64,000 bases of DNA from CAZQIC01 sp964593555 (GCA_964593555.1 CAZQIC010000006.1:1-64000); one strand, 5' to 3'; counted from the first letter of the stretch, positions 42,442 to 52,247 are shown. Numbers and translations are program-made. The notes: generated by a model not told the origin, from the sequence alone.

Positions 42442-44172
42442 ATGGAAAAAATAAAAGAGATGGTTAAGAAAAGTGTGTTGATTTTCGGATTGTTTTTCAT
42501 TGTAGAAAATAGTTATTCTCAAACAATTTCGAATCATTTTTTTGGAGAAAACGCATGGATGCCAGATACAATTGGAAATGCTAAGGCATGTCAGGAGCCT
42601 CCTTGTATTTTGAATGGAAAACTTTATGAACATTGGGATGATATAAAGAGCAGTAATGCTTCAGTCATTCGTTTTGGTGGTATTGCAGCGGATAGAAATA
42701 TGCCAACAAATTATCAATATATCAGGATGATAGATTCTATTCGTTCGAATGGAATGGAACCAATTATTCAGGTTCCTTTTCATATGAACCGATATAGCGC
42801 ACAACAAGCTGCAGATATCGTTAGGTATATTAATATAACAAAAGGTAAAAAAATTAAGTATTGGGTAATCGGTAACGAACCGGATTTGGGTTATTCTTAC
42901 ACCAAGGCTGCACAAATCGCTGCTTATTTTAAACCATTTGCTTCAGCGATGAAAGCAGTGGATCCATCGATTCTTACAGTTGGTCCTGAGTGTGCGTGGT
43001 TTAATCAATCAATAATAAATGGATTGACAAATCCTAATGGGCCAGATGATATTACAGGTAAAGATGCATCAGGTAGATACTATTTGGATATTATTTCATT
43101 TCATACATATCCATTTAATGGGTCCCAAACAAGGGATCAGATTATTTCAAAATTAACATCTACAGGCTCATTGCAGGATAATTTAGTTTATTTAAATTCT
43201 CGTATTGCGGCATGTAATTCAACGCATGGTAGAACCGGTGCATCCGCTCTTAAAACTGCAATCACAGAGGCGAATATTAACTGGCAAAACAATTCCGGTG
43301 ACAACTTAAATGGAACAGGTGCTAACAGTTTTATTGGCGGGCAGTTTATTGCTGAGATGATGTGTGTTGGAATGAAGAATGGGGTAGACTTTATTAATTT
43401 GTGGAGTGTTGTCGAAGGAAATTCTACAGCTCTTAATATTGGTTATATCGATCCTACGACATCCAATAAAAAGCCAGGTTATTACCATTTTAAACTTTTA
43501 GCAGAGAATTTTAAAGGAAGTTTTGCAAATGGAACTTCCAATAAATCAAATGTTAAATCGTATGGAAGTAAAAATGGGCAACAGGTATCTGTTTTGATTA
43601 TGAATCAGGATCTTAGTAGCAGCTATAATTATGCATTAAGACTAGATAATTCAACTGTGTCGGGGAGTAACTCATTAAAAATAAATATTGATGCTGGAGT
43701 TGCAAAACAGTATGATGACGTAATTCCAAGTCAATCTACTGTGTTACTTATTTTTAATTCGAATGGAGCATTAATAAAGAAGTATGAATATTCATTAACG
43801 GTTCAGGCCATAGCTAATCAACCTCCTACTATTACGAATTACCAGGTTGCTTCAAATAATAACCCTGGGACGGGAGAACGTCCTTCTCAGGAATTTTCAG
43901 GTCTGGATAACTTTGAGGTGAATGTATTTCCAAATCCATCGGCGGGAAAATTTGTAATTGAATCGTCGAATGCTAATAACGGAGAGCAGGAGTATGAAGC
44001 CAAGTTGTTCAATATAATGGGCCAGGAGGTATATAACAGAAAATCTGTTTTTCAGAATGGGAAAGATGAGATTGAATTAGATCCTGATATTGCCAGCGGT
44101 GAGTATATACTAAGAGTAAAAGAAAATAGGACGGATATCTATTCTGTAGAAAAAATTGTGATCCAAAAATAA
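42442..44172 (+). CDS. Clan GH-A glycoside hydrolase-like T9SS cargo (paralogue 1)
   Basis: I prefer ATG 42442 over 42403 because it gives a clean signal peptide (MEKIKEMVKKSVLIFGLFFI, cleavage after YSQ). A TIM-barrel domain follows (about 30-350) with acid/base Glu146 (WVIGNEPDLG) and nucleophile Glu276 (TAITEANINW). A beta-sandwich typical of GH39/GH51/GH44-like enzymes spans about 355-455, and a type A sorting domain lies at the end (NVFPNPSAGKFVIESS). The family within clan A cannot be fixed by eye. The first 440 residues match the gene at 49125. A strong bidirectional terminator follows. Confidence 0.85.
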   Translation: MEKIKEMVKKSVLIFGLFFIVENSYSQTISNHFFGENAWMPDTIGNAKACQEPPCILNGKLYEHWDDIKSSNASVIRFGGIAADRNMPTNYQYIRMIDSIRSNGMEPIIQVPFHMNRYSAQQAADIVRYINITKGKKIKYWVIGNEPDLGYSYTKAAQIAAYFKPFASAMKAVDPSILTVGPECAWFNQSIINGLTNPNGPDDITGKDASGRYYLDIISFHTYPFNGSQTRDQIISKLTSTGSLQDNLVYLNSRIAACNSTHGRTGASALKTAITEANINWQNNSGDNLNGTGANSFIGGQFIAEMMCVGMKNGVDFINLWSVVEGNSTALNIGYIDPTTSNKKPGYYHFKLLAENFKGSFANGTSNKSNVKSYGSKNGQQVSVLIMNQDLSSSYNYALRLDNSTVSGSNSLKINIDAGVAKQYDDVIPSQSTVLLIFNSNGALIKKYEYSLTVQAIANQPPTITNYQVASNNNPGTGERPSQEFSGLDNFEVNVFPNPSAGKFVIESSNANNGEQEYEAKLFNIMGQEVYNRKSVFQNGKDEIELDPDIASGEYILRVKENRTDIYSVEKIVIQK

Positions 44173-44192
44173 TTTGATCTGAATGTTACAAT

Positions 44193-44225
44193 AAAAATCC
44201 CATTGCATTTTGCAATGGGATTTTT
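44193..44225. terminator. Bidirectional hairpin terminator
   Basis: AAAAATCCCATTGCA / TGCAATGGGATTTTT, perfect 15-bp arms with a TTT loop, between convergent genes; A-tract on one side and T-tract on the other. Confidence 0.9.
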
Positions 44226-44243
44226 ATTTAAAAGAGCTTATAG

Positions 44244-45104
44244 CTATTTTGAAATAGCCATTTTAATTGATTGTGAAGTTCCGTCTTTTACCAATGTGCA
44301 AAAATAAATTCCATTAGGAAGATTTTCTGTTATAATTGGGATAGAGTGGAATCCTTCAGTCATATTTTGATCTGGTAATGAAAGGGCTACTTTGCCGAGT
44401 AGATCATATAATTTAATTGATACTAACCCTGGTGTGCTCAGATTAAATCGTATGTTAGTATTTTCGTTCGCTGGATTAGGGCTATTCTGGTAAAGCTTGG
44501 CGGAGGCAGTATTTACTTTAATTCCCACATGATAATTAACTAATTGTGGACCAACCAGGCTATCAAAATACATTGTATCCCTTGCAGAAGAATTAGGATG
44601 AAAAAGTAAAACTACTTTATCTATTTGTGTTGGTAATACAAGGCTGCCAATCGGTGATTGTAAATAGTCAAACGTGATGTCTTGCCAGGCATTTTGAGCT
44701 GTGGTGGTTGCATTATAGACACTGTGAATTCCGGTGGGATAGGTATCGTCACTTTTTATTCCTAACTGTAATTCTACAAGTGTACCAATTGCTGCCGATG
44801 AATATAATTTCATAGTGATTTTAGGAGCTAATGGTAAGTTGCTTGCATATGTTGTAATGTCACTCAATGTTGTATCTGGATAAATTTTAATATTATCATA
44901 CATTGCTGTATCCCTGATGTATTTTGCGCAGGTTAAACTGTTGTTGATAAAATTTGAAGCCGGATTAGTGGCCATCGAGTCAATGACTCCATTATGAAAG
45001 CCAAAAGTTATGACTTTTGTTCCTTCGAAATCACAATAAGTTTGTTGTCCGGATATACGTTGAACCATTAGAAAGATAAAAATAGTTAGTAGTTGTTTTT
45101 TCAT
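44244..45104 (-). CDS. Secreted beta-sandwich protein with T9SS type A sorting domain
   Basis: A 286-residue protein: signal peptide (about 1-19, ending SGQQ), a carbohydrate-binding-module-like beta-sandwich (about 20-190; YCDFEGTKVITFGFHNGVID, YDNIKIYPDT, WQDITFDY, DKVVLLFHPNSSARDTMYFDSL) and a type A sorting domain (LYQNSPNPANENTNIRFNL, NGIYFCTLVKDG). No catalytic residues seen, so probably a surface-attached glycan-binding protein. Controlled by site 7 of the shared motif. Confidence 0.83.
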   Translation of the reverse strand: MKKQLLTIFIFLMVQRISGQQTYCDFEGTKVITFGFHNGVIDSMATNPASNFINNSLTCAKYIRDTAMYDNIKIYPDTTLSDITTYASNLPLAPKITMKLYSSAAIGTLVELQLGIKSDDTYPTGIHSVYNATTTAQNAWQDITFDYLQSPIGSLVLPTQIDKVVLLFHPNSSARDTMYFDSLVGPQLVNYHVGIKVNTASAKLYQNSPNPANENTNIRFNLSTPGLVSIKLYDLLGKVALSLPDQNMTEGFHSIPIITENLPNGIYFCTLVKDGTSQSIKMAISK

Positions 45105-45171
45105 AATTAAATTATTTGTTGGTTATTAATAAGTGCCAATATTAAAAAAATGGTAAAAATGGCCGGATAGT

Positions 45172-45200
45172 AATTCGTTAATGGCGATATTTCCATCGCT
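45172..45200 (-). promoter_or_regulatory. 29-bp bipartite motif, site 7
   Basis: AGCGATGGAAAT then 11 bases then CGAATT on the minus strand, 67 bp before the ATG of the T9SS beta-sandwich gene. One of the two weakest left halves. Confidence 0.5.
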
Positions 45201-45328
45201 TAAAACCTAAACTTTATGGCTATTTAACTTAAGAAATTTATTTCAACGATGAAAAATAGCACCTAAACGAAAACAAAAGTGTTGTTCTTTGGTATAGTAT
45301 AGTTTTGAATTAACCAATTGTAATAGAA

Positions 45329-46000
45329 ATGTGTTTCTCGGCCACAGTAAGTTTTAGTGCTGGTATTGTATTAGGTATAACGGGTGTAGTAGCTATAAAA
45401 AAGATGGAATCTCCAAAGCAGCTTGCATTCGCGATTATTCCTTTTTTGTTTGCGTTTCAACAATTTATTGAAGGGGTTTTGTGGCTTGCTTTAATGCACG
45501 ACGAGTTTTCGTATTTAGCTTCTTTTGCGACATACGTATTCCTTTTTGTTGCCCAGATTATCTGGCCTGTCTGGGTGCCATTTTCTATTATGTGTCTTGA
45601 GAATTCTTCGGGAAGAAAAAAGGTTTGTTTTGTAATTCTTGCAATTGGAATAATGCTGTCATCATATTTAACCTATTGTTATTTAACTAATCATGTGTCA
45701 GCTGAAATAAGCAACCATCATATAAAATATAATGTTGCTTTTCCTGGATTATTTGGTTTGACATGGCTAACCAGGCTATTTTATTTTATACCCACTGTGA
45801 TTTCTCCTTTTATTTCTAGAGTAAGAGGTATGAGGCTTGTAGGAACTACTCTTATGCTATCATGTCTTATAACCTGGTTGATTGCAGCGAATTATTTCAT
45901 TTCAATATGGTGCTTCTTTGCCGCTATCATTAGTATAATAGTGGCCATGATATTAGCAAGATTGCCAAGATCCCTAAAGTATAGTATACAGACGGTTTAA
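45329..46000 (+). CDS. DUF6629 multi-TM membrane protein
   Basis: A 223-residue protein with about seven membrane segments and the characteristic start MCFSATVSFSAGIVLGITGV, followed by AFAIIPFLFAFQQFIEGVLWLAL, as in the DUF6629 family. Function unknown. The start is fixed by the family signature. It stands alone, with no well-spaced copy of the 29-bp motif upstream. Confidence 0.88.
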   Translation: MCFSATVSFSAGIVLGITGVVAIKKMESPKQLAFAIIPFLFAFQQFIEGVLWLALMHDEFSYLASFATYVFLFVAQIIWPVWVPFSIMCLENSSGRKKVCFVILAIGIMLSSYLTYCYLTNHVSAEISNHHIKYNVAFPGLFGLTWLTRLFYFIPTVISPFISRVRGMRLVGTTLMLSCLITWLIAANYFISIWCFFAAIISIIVAMILARLPRSLKYSIQTV

Positions 46001-46083
46001 ACACAATCCGATCTTGGATTATCTAATGGACTTTTACTCTTCCTTGTTCTTAAGAAAAATTTGGGCTAATAATTTCCTTTTTG

Positions 46084-46112
46084 GGCTATTGAAAATACCC
46101 AACCGACGAATA
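46084..46112 (+). promoter_or_regulatory. 29-bp bipartite motif, site 8
   Basis: GGCTATTGAAAA then 11 bases then CGAATA, 85 bp before the glycosyltransferase ATG. Confidence 0.68.
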
Positions 46113-46197
46113 CGCTCGCTAATGTTACTCAGTATAGAATAAGTTTACGCTTGGTGAAAAAAATCCAGTTAAATCAAAAGAATAGTATAAGTTAACA

Positions 46198-47481
46198 ATG
46201 AAGAATGATCAGCCAAAGGTCCTAATGCTGGGATGGGAGTTTCCGCCTATTATAAACGGTGGTTTAGGTGTTGCGTGCCATGATCTTTCAACAGCAATGT
46301 CGAAGTTGGCTAAAATTACTATGGTGGTTCCAAAATCGAGTCCAGATTTCAAGGTAAAAAATATGAATTTGATCGGTATCAATAATATTAATGTTGAAAC
46401 GTTCGATAACGCCTTCAGAAATGATATGTCTGATCTTCCTTTTGATCTTCAATCAATTCCTTTTGATCTTAATCCATATTATTCTGAAGGTGCAGAAGCT
46501 TCCGGAAGCAGGGGTTTAAATATGATGAGCGGAAAAGAAAAATTAGCCGCATTTAATATTGAAAATCTATATGGTGGTGATGTGATAAACAAAGTTTTTC
46601 AGTATGCTGATATCACTTCTGCTGTTGCTTCTGATATAGATTTTGATATTATCCATGCTCACGATTGGATGACTATGCTTGCAGGAATAAAAATAAAACA
46701 ACAAACGGGCAAGCCCTTGGTAATGCATATCCATTCTCTGGAAGTTGATAGGAGTGGTGAAAATAGTAAAGGATGGGTTTATGATCTGGAGAAAAAAGGA
46801 ATGGAGTATGCAGACTTACTTATGCCTGTGAGCAATTTTACAGCGGATAATATCAATCGCCATTATGGGATAAGCAAAAGCAAAATGTCTGTCATTCATA
46901 ATGGAAGTGTTCCAGTCAAACCATTTAAGAGTAAAAGAAATTTTAGAGAGAAAACAGTCTTATTCGTCGGCAGACTTACCAGGCAAAAAGGTCCTGAAAA
47001 ATTTCTCGATATAGCTTGCAAGGTTTTGGAAAAAAATCCTGACGTTAGATTCGTAATGGCCGGTGTGGGGGATTACTTTAAATCAATGTTAGAAAAGAGC
47101 TCCTATAAAAGTATTGGTAATCGTTTTCATTTGACCGGATTTTTAAATCAAGAAAGATTGCGGCATTTATTTTCAGTGAGTGATGTTTATTGTATGCCTT
47201 CAGTATCTGAACCATTCGGTTTGTCTGCCGTAGAAGCGGCTCATTTTGGTATCCCCTGTGTAATTTCAAAACAATCTGGTGTTGCGGAGGTATTGGGTGG
47301 CGCACTAAAGTTTGATTACTGGGATACAAACAAGGCGGCCAGTAATATTTTGAATTTACTTAACGATTCAGTTCTAAGAAAAAAAGTTGTGAATGACGCG
47401 TACAAAAATTTAAATAAAATTACATGGGACATTTCGGCTCATAAGATTGTAAATGCATATTCATCAAATCAATTTTACTAA
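46198..47481 (+). CDS. GT4/GT5-type glycosyltransferase (glycogen synthase-like)
   Basis: A 427-residue GT-B fold enzyme. The N-terminal domain has MLGWEFPPIINGGLGVACHDL and HAHDWMTMLAGI, as in starch/glycogen synthases. The C-terminal nucleotide-sugar-binding domain starts FVGRLTRQKGPEKFLD and contains the catalytic E-7x-E motif SEPFGLSAVEAAHFGIP (about 336-350). It is shorter than classic GlgA. It precedes a GH57 gene by 11 bp, the usual pairing for alpha-glucan metabolism (synthase plus amylase/branching-type enzyme). Cytoplasmic. Under site 8. Confidence 0.9.
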   Translation: MKNDQPKVLMLGWEFPPIINGGLGVACHDLSTAMSKLAKITMVVPKSSPDFKVKNMNLIGINNINVETFDNAFRNDMSDLPFDLQSIPFDLNPYYSEGAEASGSRGLNMMSGKEKLAAFNIENLYGGDVINKVFQYADITSAVASDIDFDIIHAHDWMTMLAGIKIKQQTGKPLVMHIHSLEVDRSGENSKGWVYDLEKKGMEYADLLMPVSNFTADNINRHYGISKSKMSVIHNGSVPVKPFKSKRNFREKTVLFVGRLTRQKGPEKFLDIACKVLEKNPDVRFVMAGVGDYFKSMLEKSSYKSIGNRFHLTGFLNQERLRHLFSVSDVYCMPSVSEPFGLSAVEAAHFGIPCVISKQSGVAEVLGGALKFDYWDTNKAASNILNLLNDSVLRKKVVNDAYKNLNKITWDISAHKIVNAYSSNQFY

Positions 47482-47492
47482 ATAAATATATT

Positions 47493-48785
47493 ATGCCTTC
47501 TATTTGTTTTTACTTCCAGGTGCATCAGCCCTTTAGGATCAATAACTATTCTTTTTTCGACATCGGAACCTCTCATTTTTATGAAGATGACAAAAAGAAT
47601 GAAGAAATTTTAAACAAAGTTGCGGATAAGTGTTATCTCAAAACCAATAAAAAGATGTTGGAGCTTATTCAGCGTCACAAGGGAAAATTCAAAATTAGTT
47701 ATTCGTTGAGTGGAGTTGTCATTGAGCAATTTGAGAAATACAGACCTGATGTTCTTCAATCGTTCATTGATCTTTCAAATACTGGTTGTGTAGAATTTTT
47801 GGCTGAAACATATTCTCACTCGCTTAGTTTTATTTTTTCCAAAGACGAATTTAAAAGACAAGTAGAAAAGCATGCGAAGGTGATTAAAAAATATTTTAAT
47901 CAGGAGCCAAAGATTTTTAGAAATACGGAATTGATTTATAATAATGAATTAGCCGTATTTATTGAAAATATGGGATACAAAGGTATTGTATGTGAAGGAG
48001 TGGATAGGTTATTGGGTGAAAGAAGTCCTAATTTTCTTTATAACGCTGTTGGAGCAAGGGACATAAAATTACTTCTGAAAAATTATCGTTTATCTGACGA
48101 TATTGCTTTTAGATTCTCTGATAAGGGTTGGAAGGAGTTTCCTTTGACTACGGATAAATTCAAGAATTGGGTACATGATATAGCAGGTAATGGTGAAACA
48201 ATTAATCTTTTTATGGATTATGAAACATTCGGTGAGCATCAGTGGGAGTCGACTGGCATTTTTAATTTTTTGGATCATCTGCCGGGTAGTATATTAGAGC
48301 ATCCCGATTTTAGTTTTAAAACACCTTCCGAAACGATTGCTTCATATCCTGCAAGGAATATTTACGATTCACATAATTTTACTTCATGGGCGGATACAGA
48401 AAGGGATCTTTCTGCGTGGTTAAGTAATTCAATGCAACAGGAAGCGATTAAGAAGATTTACTCTCTTGAAAAGGATATTTTAGTTTACGGAGACAGTGCG
48501 TTGTTGGACGTATGGGAAAAACTTCAAACCTCTGATCATTATTATTACATGTGTACTAAATTCTGGAATGATGGGGATGTCCACAAGTATTTTAGTCCTT
48601 TTGATTCTCCTTATGATGCATATTTGTATTTTATGAATGTTTTCAGTGATTTGGAATGTACTTTAAAAAACAAAAAATTATCTTCAAAAAAATTAAGCTC
48701 TGAAATCTCCGTTGGGTCTTATAAAAGAGGGCGGAAAATGAAGAGAACAGGCGTTTCTGCGGTGCAAGCCATTGCACTTAGTTAA
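47493..48785 (+). CDS. GH57 family alpha-amylase-like enzyme
   Basis: A 430-residue cytoplasmic (beta/alpha)7 barrel of family GH57. The N-terminal FYFQVHQPFR carries the conserved His. The likely nucleophile is Glu146 (IFRNTELIYNN) and the acid/base Asp242 (LFMDYETFGEHQ). Also visible are AETYSHSLSFIF and the C-terminal WNDGDVHKYFSPFDSPYDAYLYFMN. Family members are amylases, 4-alpha-glucanotransferases or branching enzymes; the last cannot be excluded. Co-transcribed with the glycogen-synthase-like gene. No signal peptide. Confidence 0.92.
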   Translation: MPSICFYFQVHQPFRINNYSFFDIGTSHFYEDDKKNEEILNKVADKCYLKTNKKMLELIQRHKGKFKISYSLSGVVIEQFEKYRPDVLQSFIDLSNTGCVEFLAETYSHSLSFIFSKDEFKRQVEKHAKVIKKYFNQEPKIFRNTELIYNNELAVFIENMGYKGIVCEGVDRLLGERSPNFLYNAVGARDIKLLLKNYRLSDDIAFRFSDKGWKEFPLTTDKFKNWVHDIAGNGETINLFMDYETFGEHQWESTGIFNFLDHLPGSILEHPDFSFKTPSETIASYPARNIYDSHNFTSWADTERDLSAWLSNSMQQEAIKKIYSLEKDILVYGDSALLDVWEKLQTSDHYYYMCTKFWNDGDVHKYFSPFDSPYDAYLYFMNVFSDLECTLKNKKLSSKKLSSEISVGSYKRGRKMKRTGVSAVQAIALS

Positions 48786-49124
48786 ATTCTTTTTATAATA
48801 AATTGTGGAAAATTTTGACGACATGGTTTTTGAATAGAAATCGAGTAATGAATTCTATTTCAGCTAGTGTGGAAATTTTTTCCAGTACCCACTATTTTTT
48901 GTAACTCCTCCAAAATCAGCTGTAGATTATTTTTTTCTCGTGGCCGGTTAAGTTCAATTTTCAAAAATTATTTAAAAGTGAAAAAATGTTAAAAGGTTGA
49001 TTCAGATACAACCTTAGGAAAGTAGTTGCGTTAAACAATGAGTCGCTGAAAGAAGGCTAATCATAGCCAGGAGCGGATACACAATAGCCCGGTATAATTA
49101 TTGTTTAACTAAAACTAATGCCCC
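48786..49124. other. 339-bp intergenic region with a reversed motif before the GH-A paralogue
   Basis: No gene. A hairpin AAGGTTG / CAACCTT lies at 48993-49015. On the minus strand of 49040-49068 there is a weak copy of the 29-bp motif (GGCTATGATTAG, 11 bases, CGACTC). The stretch around it aligns with the region before the other GH-A gene (42340-42390), so this is a conserved control region of the two paralogues. Confidence 0.4.
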
Positions 49125-52100
49125 ATGAGAAAAGCTATATACTTTTTTTGCACGCTGATAACTTACTCCTTTTTCTTATCCACATCTAATTCACAAACCA
49201 TATCAAATAATTTTTTTGGTGTAAACGCCTGGATGCCTGATAGTGTAGGAACCAAAAAATACAACGGAAAGCTACATAAGCATTGGAGCAATATGCAGAA
49301 TAGCGGAACAACTATTATTCGTTTCGGTGGAATTGCCCCTGACGAAAATAAACCGTCCAATTATCAATACATTAAAATGATTGACTCTGCGAGAACACAC
49401 GGAATTGAGCCAATCATCCAGGTGCCCTTTAATAATTATCAGTATACAGCACAGCAGGCTGCAGATATTGTGCGGTATATAAATATTACAAAAGGTAAAA
49501 ATATTAAATACTGGATCATTGCCAATGAACCGAATCTTGGATATTCCTATACCAGCGCCTCACAGGTAGCGGCATATTTTAAACCGTTTGCTTCGGCTAT
49601 GAAAGCAGTTGATCCCGCCATTCTTATTATTGGCCCAGAGACTGCTGGTTTTCATAATTCAATTATAACTGGGTTAACTACGCCGGGTGGAACAAGTGAT
49701 ATTACAGGGAAAGATGCTGCCGGGAGATATTATGTTGATATTATTTCATTCCACAATTATCCGATGGGAAATGGAACAAGCAGCACACGGGCAAAACTCA
49801 TTTCCAAATTAACAGAGACAAATATGTTGCAGGATAATTTAACCTATCTCAATTCAAGGATAACATCTTGCAACACTTATCACAACAGAACTGGAGCTGC
49901 CGCATTAAAAACTGCAATTACAGAGGCGAATGTGAACTACTTGAATCCTGTAAATGATGATATAAATGGCGTTGGATCCAATAGTTTTATAGGCGGACAA
50001 TTTTATGCGGAGTTGATGGGAATAAGTTTAAAGAAGGGTGTGTCTTTTGTAAATCTATGGAGTTCCATAGAGGGAAATTCAAGCACAACCAATAAAGGGT
50101 ACATTGATAATGTTAATTTAAATAAAAAGCCACTGTATTATCATTTCAAGTTAATGGCAGATAATTTTAAGGGAAATGTTGCTACATGCACCGATAATCA
50201 AACAAATGTTAAAACTTTTGCCTGTAAGGATGCGCAGCAAACAACAGTCATTATTATGAACCAGGATGCCGTTACAAATTTTAATTATGCAATAAGATTA
50301 AATACTGCATCAATTGCAGGCTCAAATTCTTTAAAAATAAATATCGATGCTGGTCTTGCTGTTGAATACAATTACGTAATTCCAAACCAGTCAACGGTAT
50401 TACTTACATATAATTCTTCCGGAGTTCTGATAAGAAAATATGAGTATTCACTTGCTATACATGCCACTGCTAATATTCCTCCTACACGAACAGATTATAT
50501 TGCGACGGCAAGTTCGTACAGCCCATTGGATAATTCGGTAAATGTTACAAAAAACTCAAACTTGGTACTTACTTTTTCTGAACCAATACTAAAAGGGGTA
50601 GGCAACATTATTATAAAAGAAGGTGGAGTGGTAAAACAAACAATACCTGTTTCAGGATCAAATGTTGTGACAGCGGGAAGCATAGTAACAATAAATCCGG
50701 CAGTTGATTTTACTCCTGGTTTACAAGTGAATATAGAGATAGCCTTAGGTGTATTTAAGGGTTTATCCAATAACAATTATTGGGGAATTGCAGACGCTAC
50801 TACTTGGAATTTTACTGTAGCTCCAGCTGCACCTGTTGATATAACAGCTCCAACGGTTAGTTCTTATACTCCGGCTGACAATGCGACTAATATTTTAAAG
50901 AATTCAAATCTTGTTTTAACTTTTAATGAACCGGTATTAAAAGGATCGGGAAATATAACTGTTAAGGAAGGTGGACTTATAAAACAAACAATTTCTGTAA
51001 CAAGTTCAAACGTAACCGTGGCCGGAAATACAGTTACAATTAATTCTGCAGATTTTATAAATGGCGCTTTGGTAAATATTGAAATGCCTTTGGGAATATT
51101 TAAGGATACTGCTAACAATAATTATGCTGGTATTGCAAATGCTTCTGCATGGAATTTTGCTGTAGTAACTCCTCCCGATACAACTGCACCAACAGTTGGT
51201 GCATATTACGTAGCTGATAACTCTGTAGGTGTAGTAAAAAATTCAAACCTTGTTTTAACATTTAGTGAACCGCTATTGAAAGGCACCGGAAATATTACTA
51301 TAAAAGAAGGTGGAATAGTAAATCAAACCATCCCGGTATCAGGCGTAGCAGTGACAGTTACAGGCAATATTGTAACTATTAATCCATCTGATTTTACATA
51401 TGGTGCAGTAGTGAATATCGAAATGCCTTCAGGAATATTTAAAGATACCGCGAATAATACATATGATGGTATAACATCGGCTACAACCTGGAATTTTACT
51501 GTTATAATGCCACCCGATACAACTGCACCAACGATTATATCCTATTTGGTGGTTGACGATGCAATAAATGTTTTAAAGAACTCCAATCTCACAATTACAT
51601 TTAGTGAACCAATTCAAAAGGGGAATGGCGATATTATTGTAAAAGAAGGTGGAGTTGTTAAACAGGTCATCCCTGTTTCCGGTACAAATGTGTCAGTAGC
51701 CGGGAATGTAGTAACTATTAATCCAGCGGATTTTGGAGATAGCGCTTTGGTGAATATTGAAATGACTCCAGGAGTATTTAAAGATACTGTAAATAATACT
51801 TTCGTGGGGATAGCTGATATTTCAACCTGGAATTTTACAGTGGAAAACCCAGTTTATGCATCAGTAGACGATGAGAAGATTATTAAGGCCGGTATTTTTC
51901 CTAACCCATCAAATGGAAGATTTATAATTGAAGTAGATGAAGCCCTGAAAGGGAAAAAAGTTGAAATGAAAATTTTTAATATAGTCGGGCAGGAAGTTTA
52001 TAACAGAATGTTTGTTTCTATAAATGGTCAGGAACGAATTGAATTGGATGAAGCAATGCCGAATGGTATTTATATTATTAATTTGTTTGAAGGCCGGAAT

Positions 52101-52133
52101 AAGTTTACTGAAAGAATTGTTATAGATAAATAA
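49125..52133 (+). CDS. Clan GH-A glycoside hydrolase-like T9SS cargo with four Ig-like repeats (paralogue 2)
   Basis: A 1002-residue protein. After a signal peptide (about 1-24, ending SNSQ) comes a TIM barrel closely related to the gene at 42442, with acid/base Glu135 (WIIANEPNLG) and nucleophile Glu267 (TAITEANVNY), and a beta-sandwich to about 450. Between them and the sorting domain are four tandem Big_5/SbsA-like Ig domains of about 115 residues (about 460-910), each with KNSNLVLTFSEP, IIIKEGGVVKQTIPVSG and WNFTV. The end is a type A sorting domain (AGIFPNPSNGRFIIEV). The repeats are the main difference from the paralogue and probably act as a spacer or binding stalk. Confidence 0.88.
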   Translation: MRKAIYFFCTLITYSFFLSTSNSQTISNNFFGVNAWMPDSVGTKKYNGKLHKHWSNMQNSGTTIIRFGGIAPDENKPSNYQYIKMIDSARTHGIEPIIQVPFNNYQYTAQQAADIVRYINITKGKNIKYWIIANEPNLGYSYTSASQVAAYFKPFASAMKAVDPAILIIGPETAGFHNSIITGLTTPGGTSDITGKDAAGRYYVDIISFHNYPMGNGTSSTRAKLISKLTETNMLQDNLTYLNSRITSCNTYHNRTGAAALKTAITEANVNYLNPVNDDINGVGSNSFIGGQFYAELMGISLKKGVSFVNLWSSIEGNSSTTNKGYIDNVNLNKKPLYYHFKLMADNFKGNVATCTDNQTNVKTFACKDAQQTTVIIMNQDAVTNFNYAIRLNTASIAGSNSLKINIDAGLAVEYNYVIPNQSTVLLTYNSSGVLIRKYEYSLAIHATANIPPTRTDYIATASSYSPLDNSVNVTKNSNLVLTFSEPILKGVGNIIIKEGGVVKQTIPVSGSNVVTAGSIVTINPAVDFTPGLQVNIEIALGVFKGLSNNNYWGIADATTWNFTVAPAAPVDITAPTVSSYTPADNATNILKNSNLVLTFNEPVLKGSGNITVKEGGLIKQTISVTSSNVTVAGNTVTINSADFINGALVNIEMPLGIFKDTANNNYAGIANASAWNFAVVTPPDTTAPTVGAYYVADNSVGVVKNSNLVLTFSEPLLKGTGNITIKEGGIVNQTIPVSGVAVTVTGNIVTINPSDFTYGAVVNIEMPSGIFKDTANNTYDGITSATTWNFTVIMPPDTTAPTIISYLVVDDAINVLKNSNLTITFSEPIQKGNGDIIVKEGGVVKQVIPVSGTNVSVAGNVVTINPADFGDSALVNIEMTPGVFKDTVNNTFVGIADISTWNFTVENPVYASVDDEKIIKAGIFPNPSNGRFIIEVDEALKGKKVEMKIFNIVGQEVYNRMFVSINGQERIELDEAMPNGIYIINLFEGRNKFTERIVIDK

Positions 52134-52162
52134 GTTCGTTTAAATATTTCTTTTCCTTTTCT

Positions 52163-52191
52163 GGCGATATAAATTGCCTTAATGACGAAAA
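52163..52191 (+). promoter_or_regulatory. 29-bp bipartite motif, site 9
   Basis: GGCGATATAAAT then 11 bases then CGAAAA, 56 bp before the first ATG of the TonB-receptor-like gene. One of the weaker copies (GGCGAT in place of GGCTAT). Confidence 0.5.
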
Positions 52192-52247
52192 AAATAAAGG
52201 AGTAAAATTTTCTGAAATAGCTTTACGCGCAGCAACTAAAATTATGG

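Noticed and set aside
45218..45252. GGCTATTT...CGATGA before the DUF6629 gene as another 29-bp motif copy
   Set aside because: The distance between the boxes is 6 bp too long; every accepted site has exactly 29 bp.
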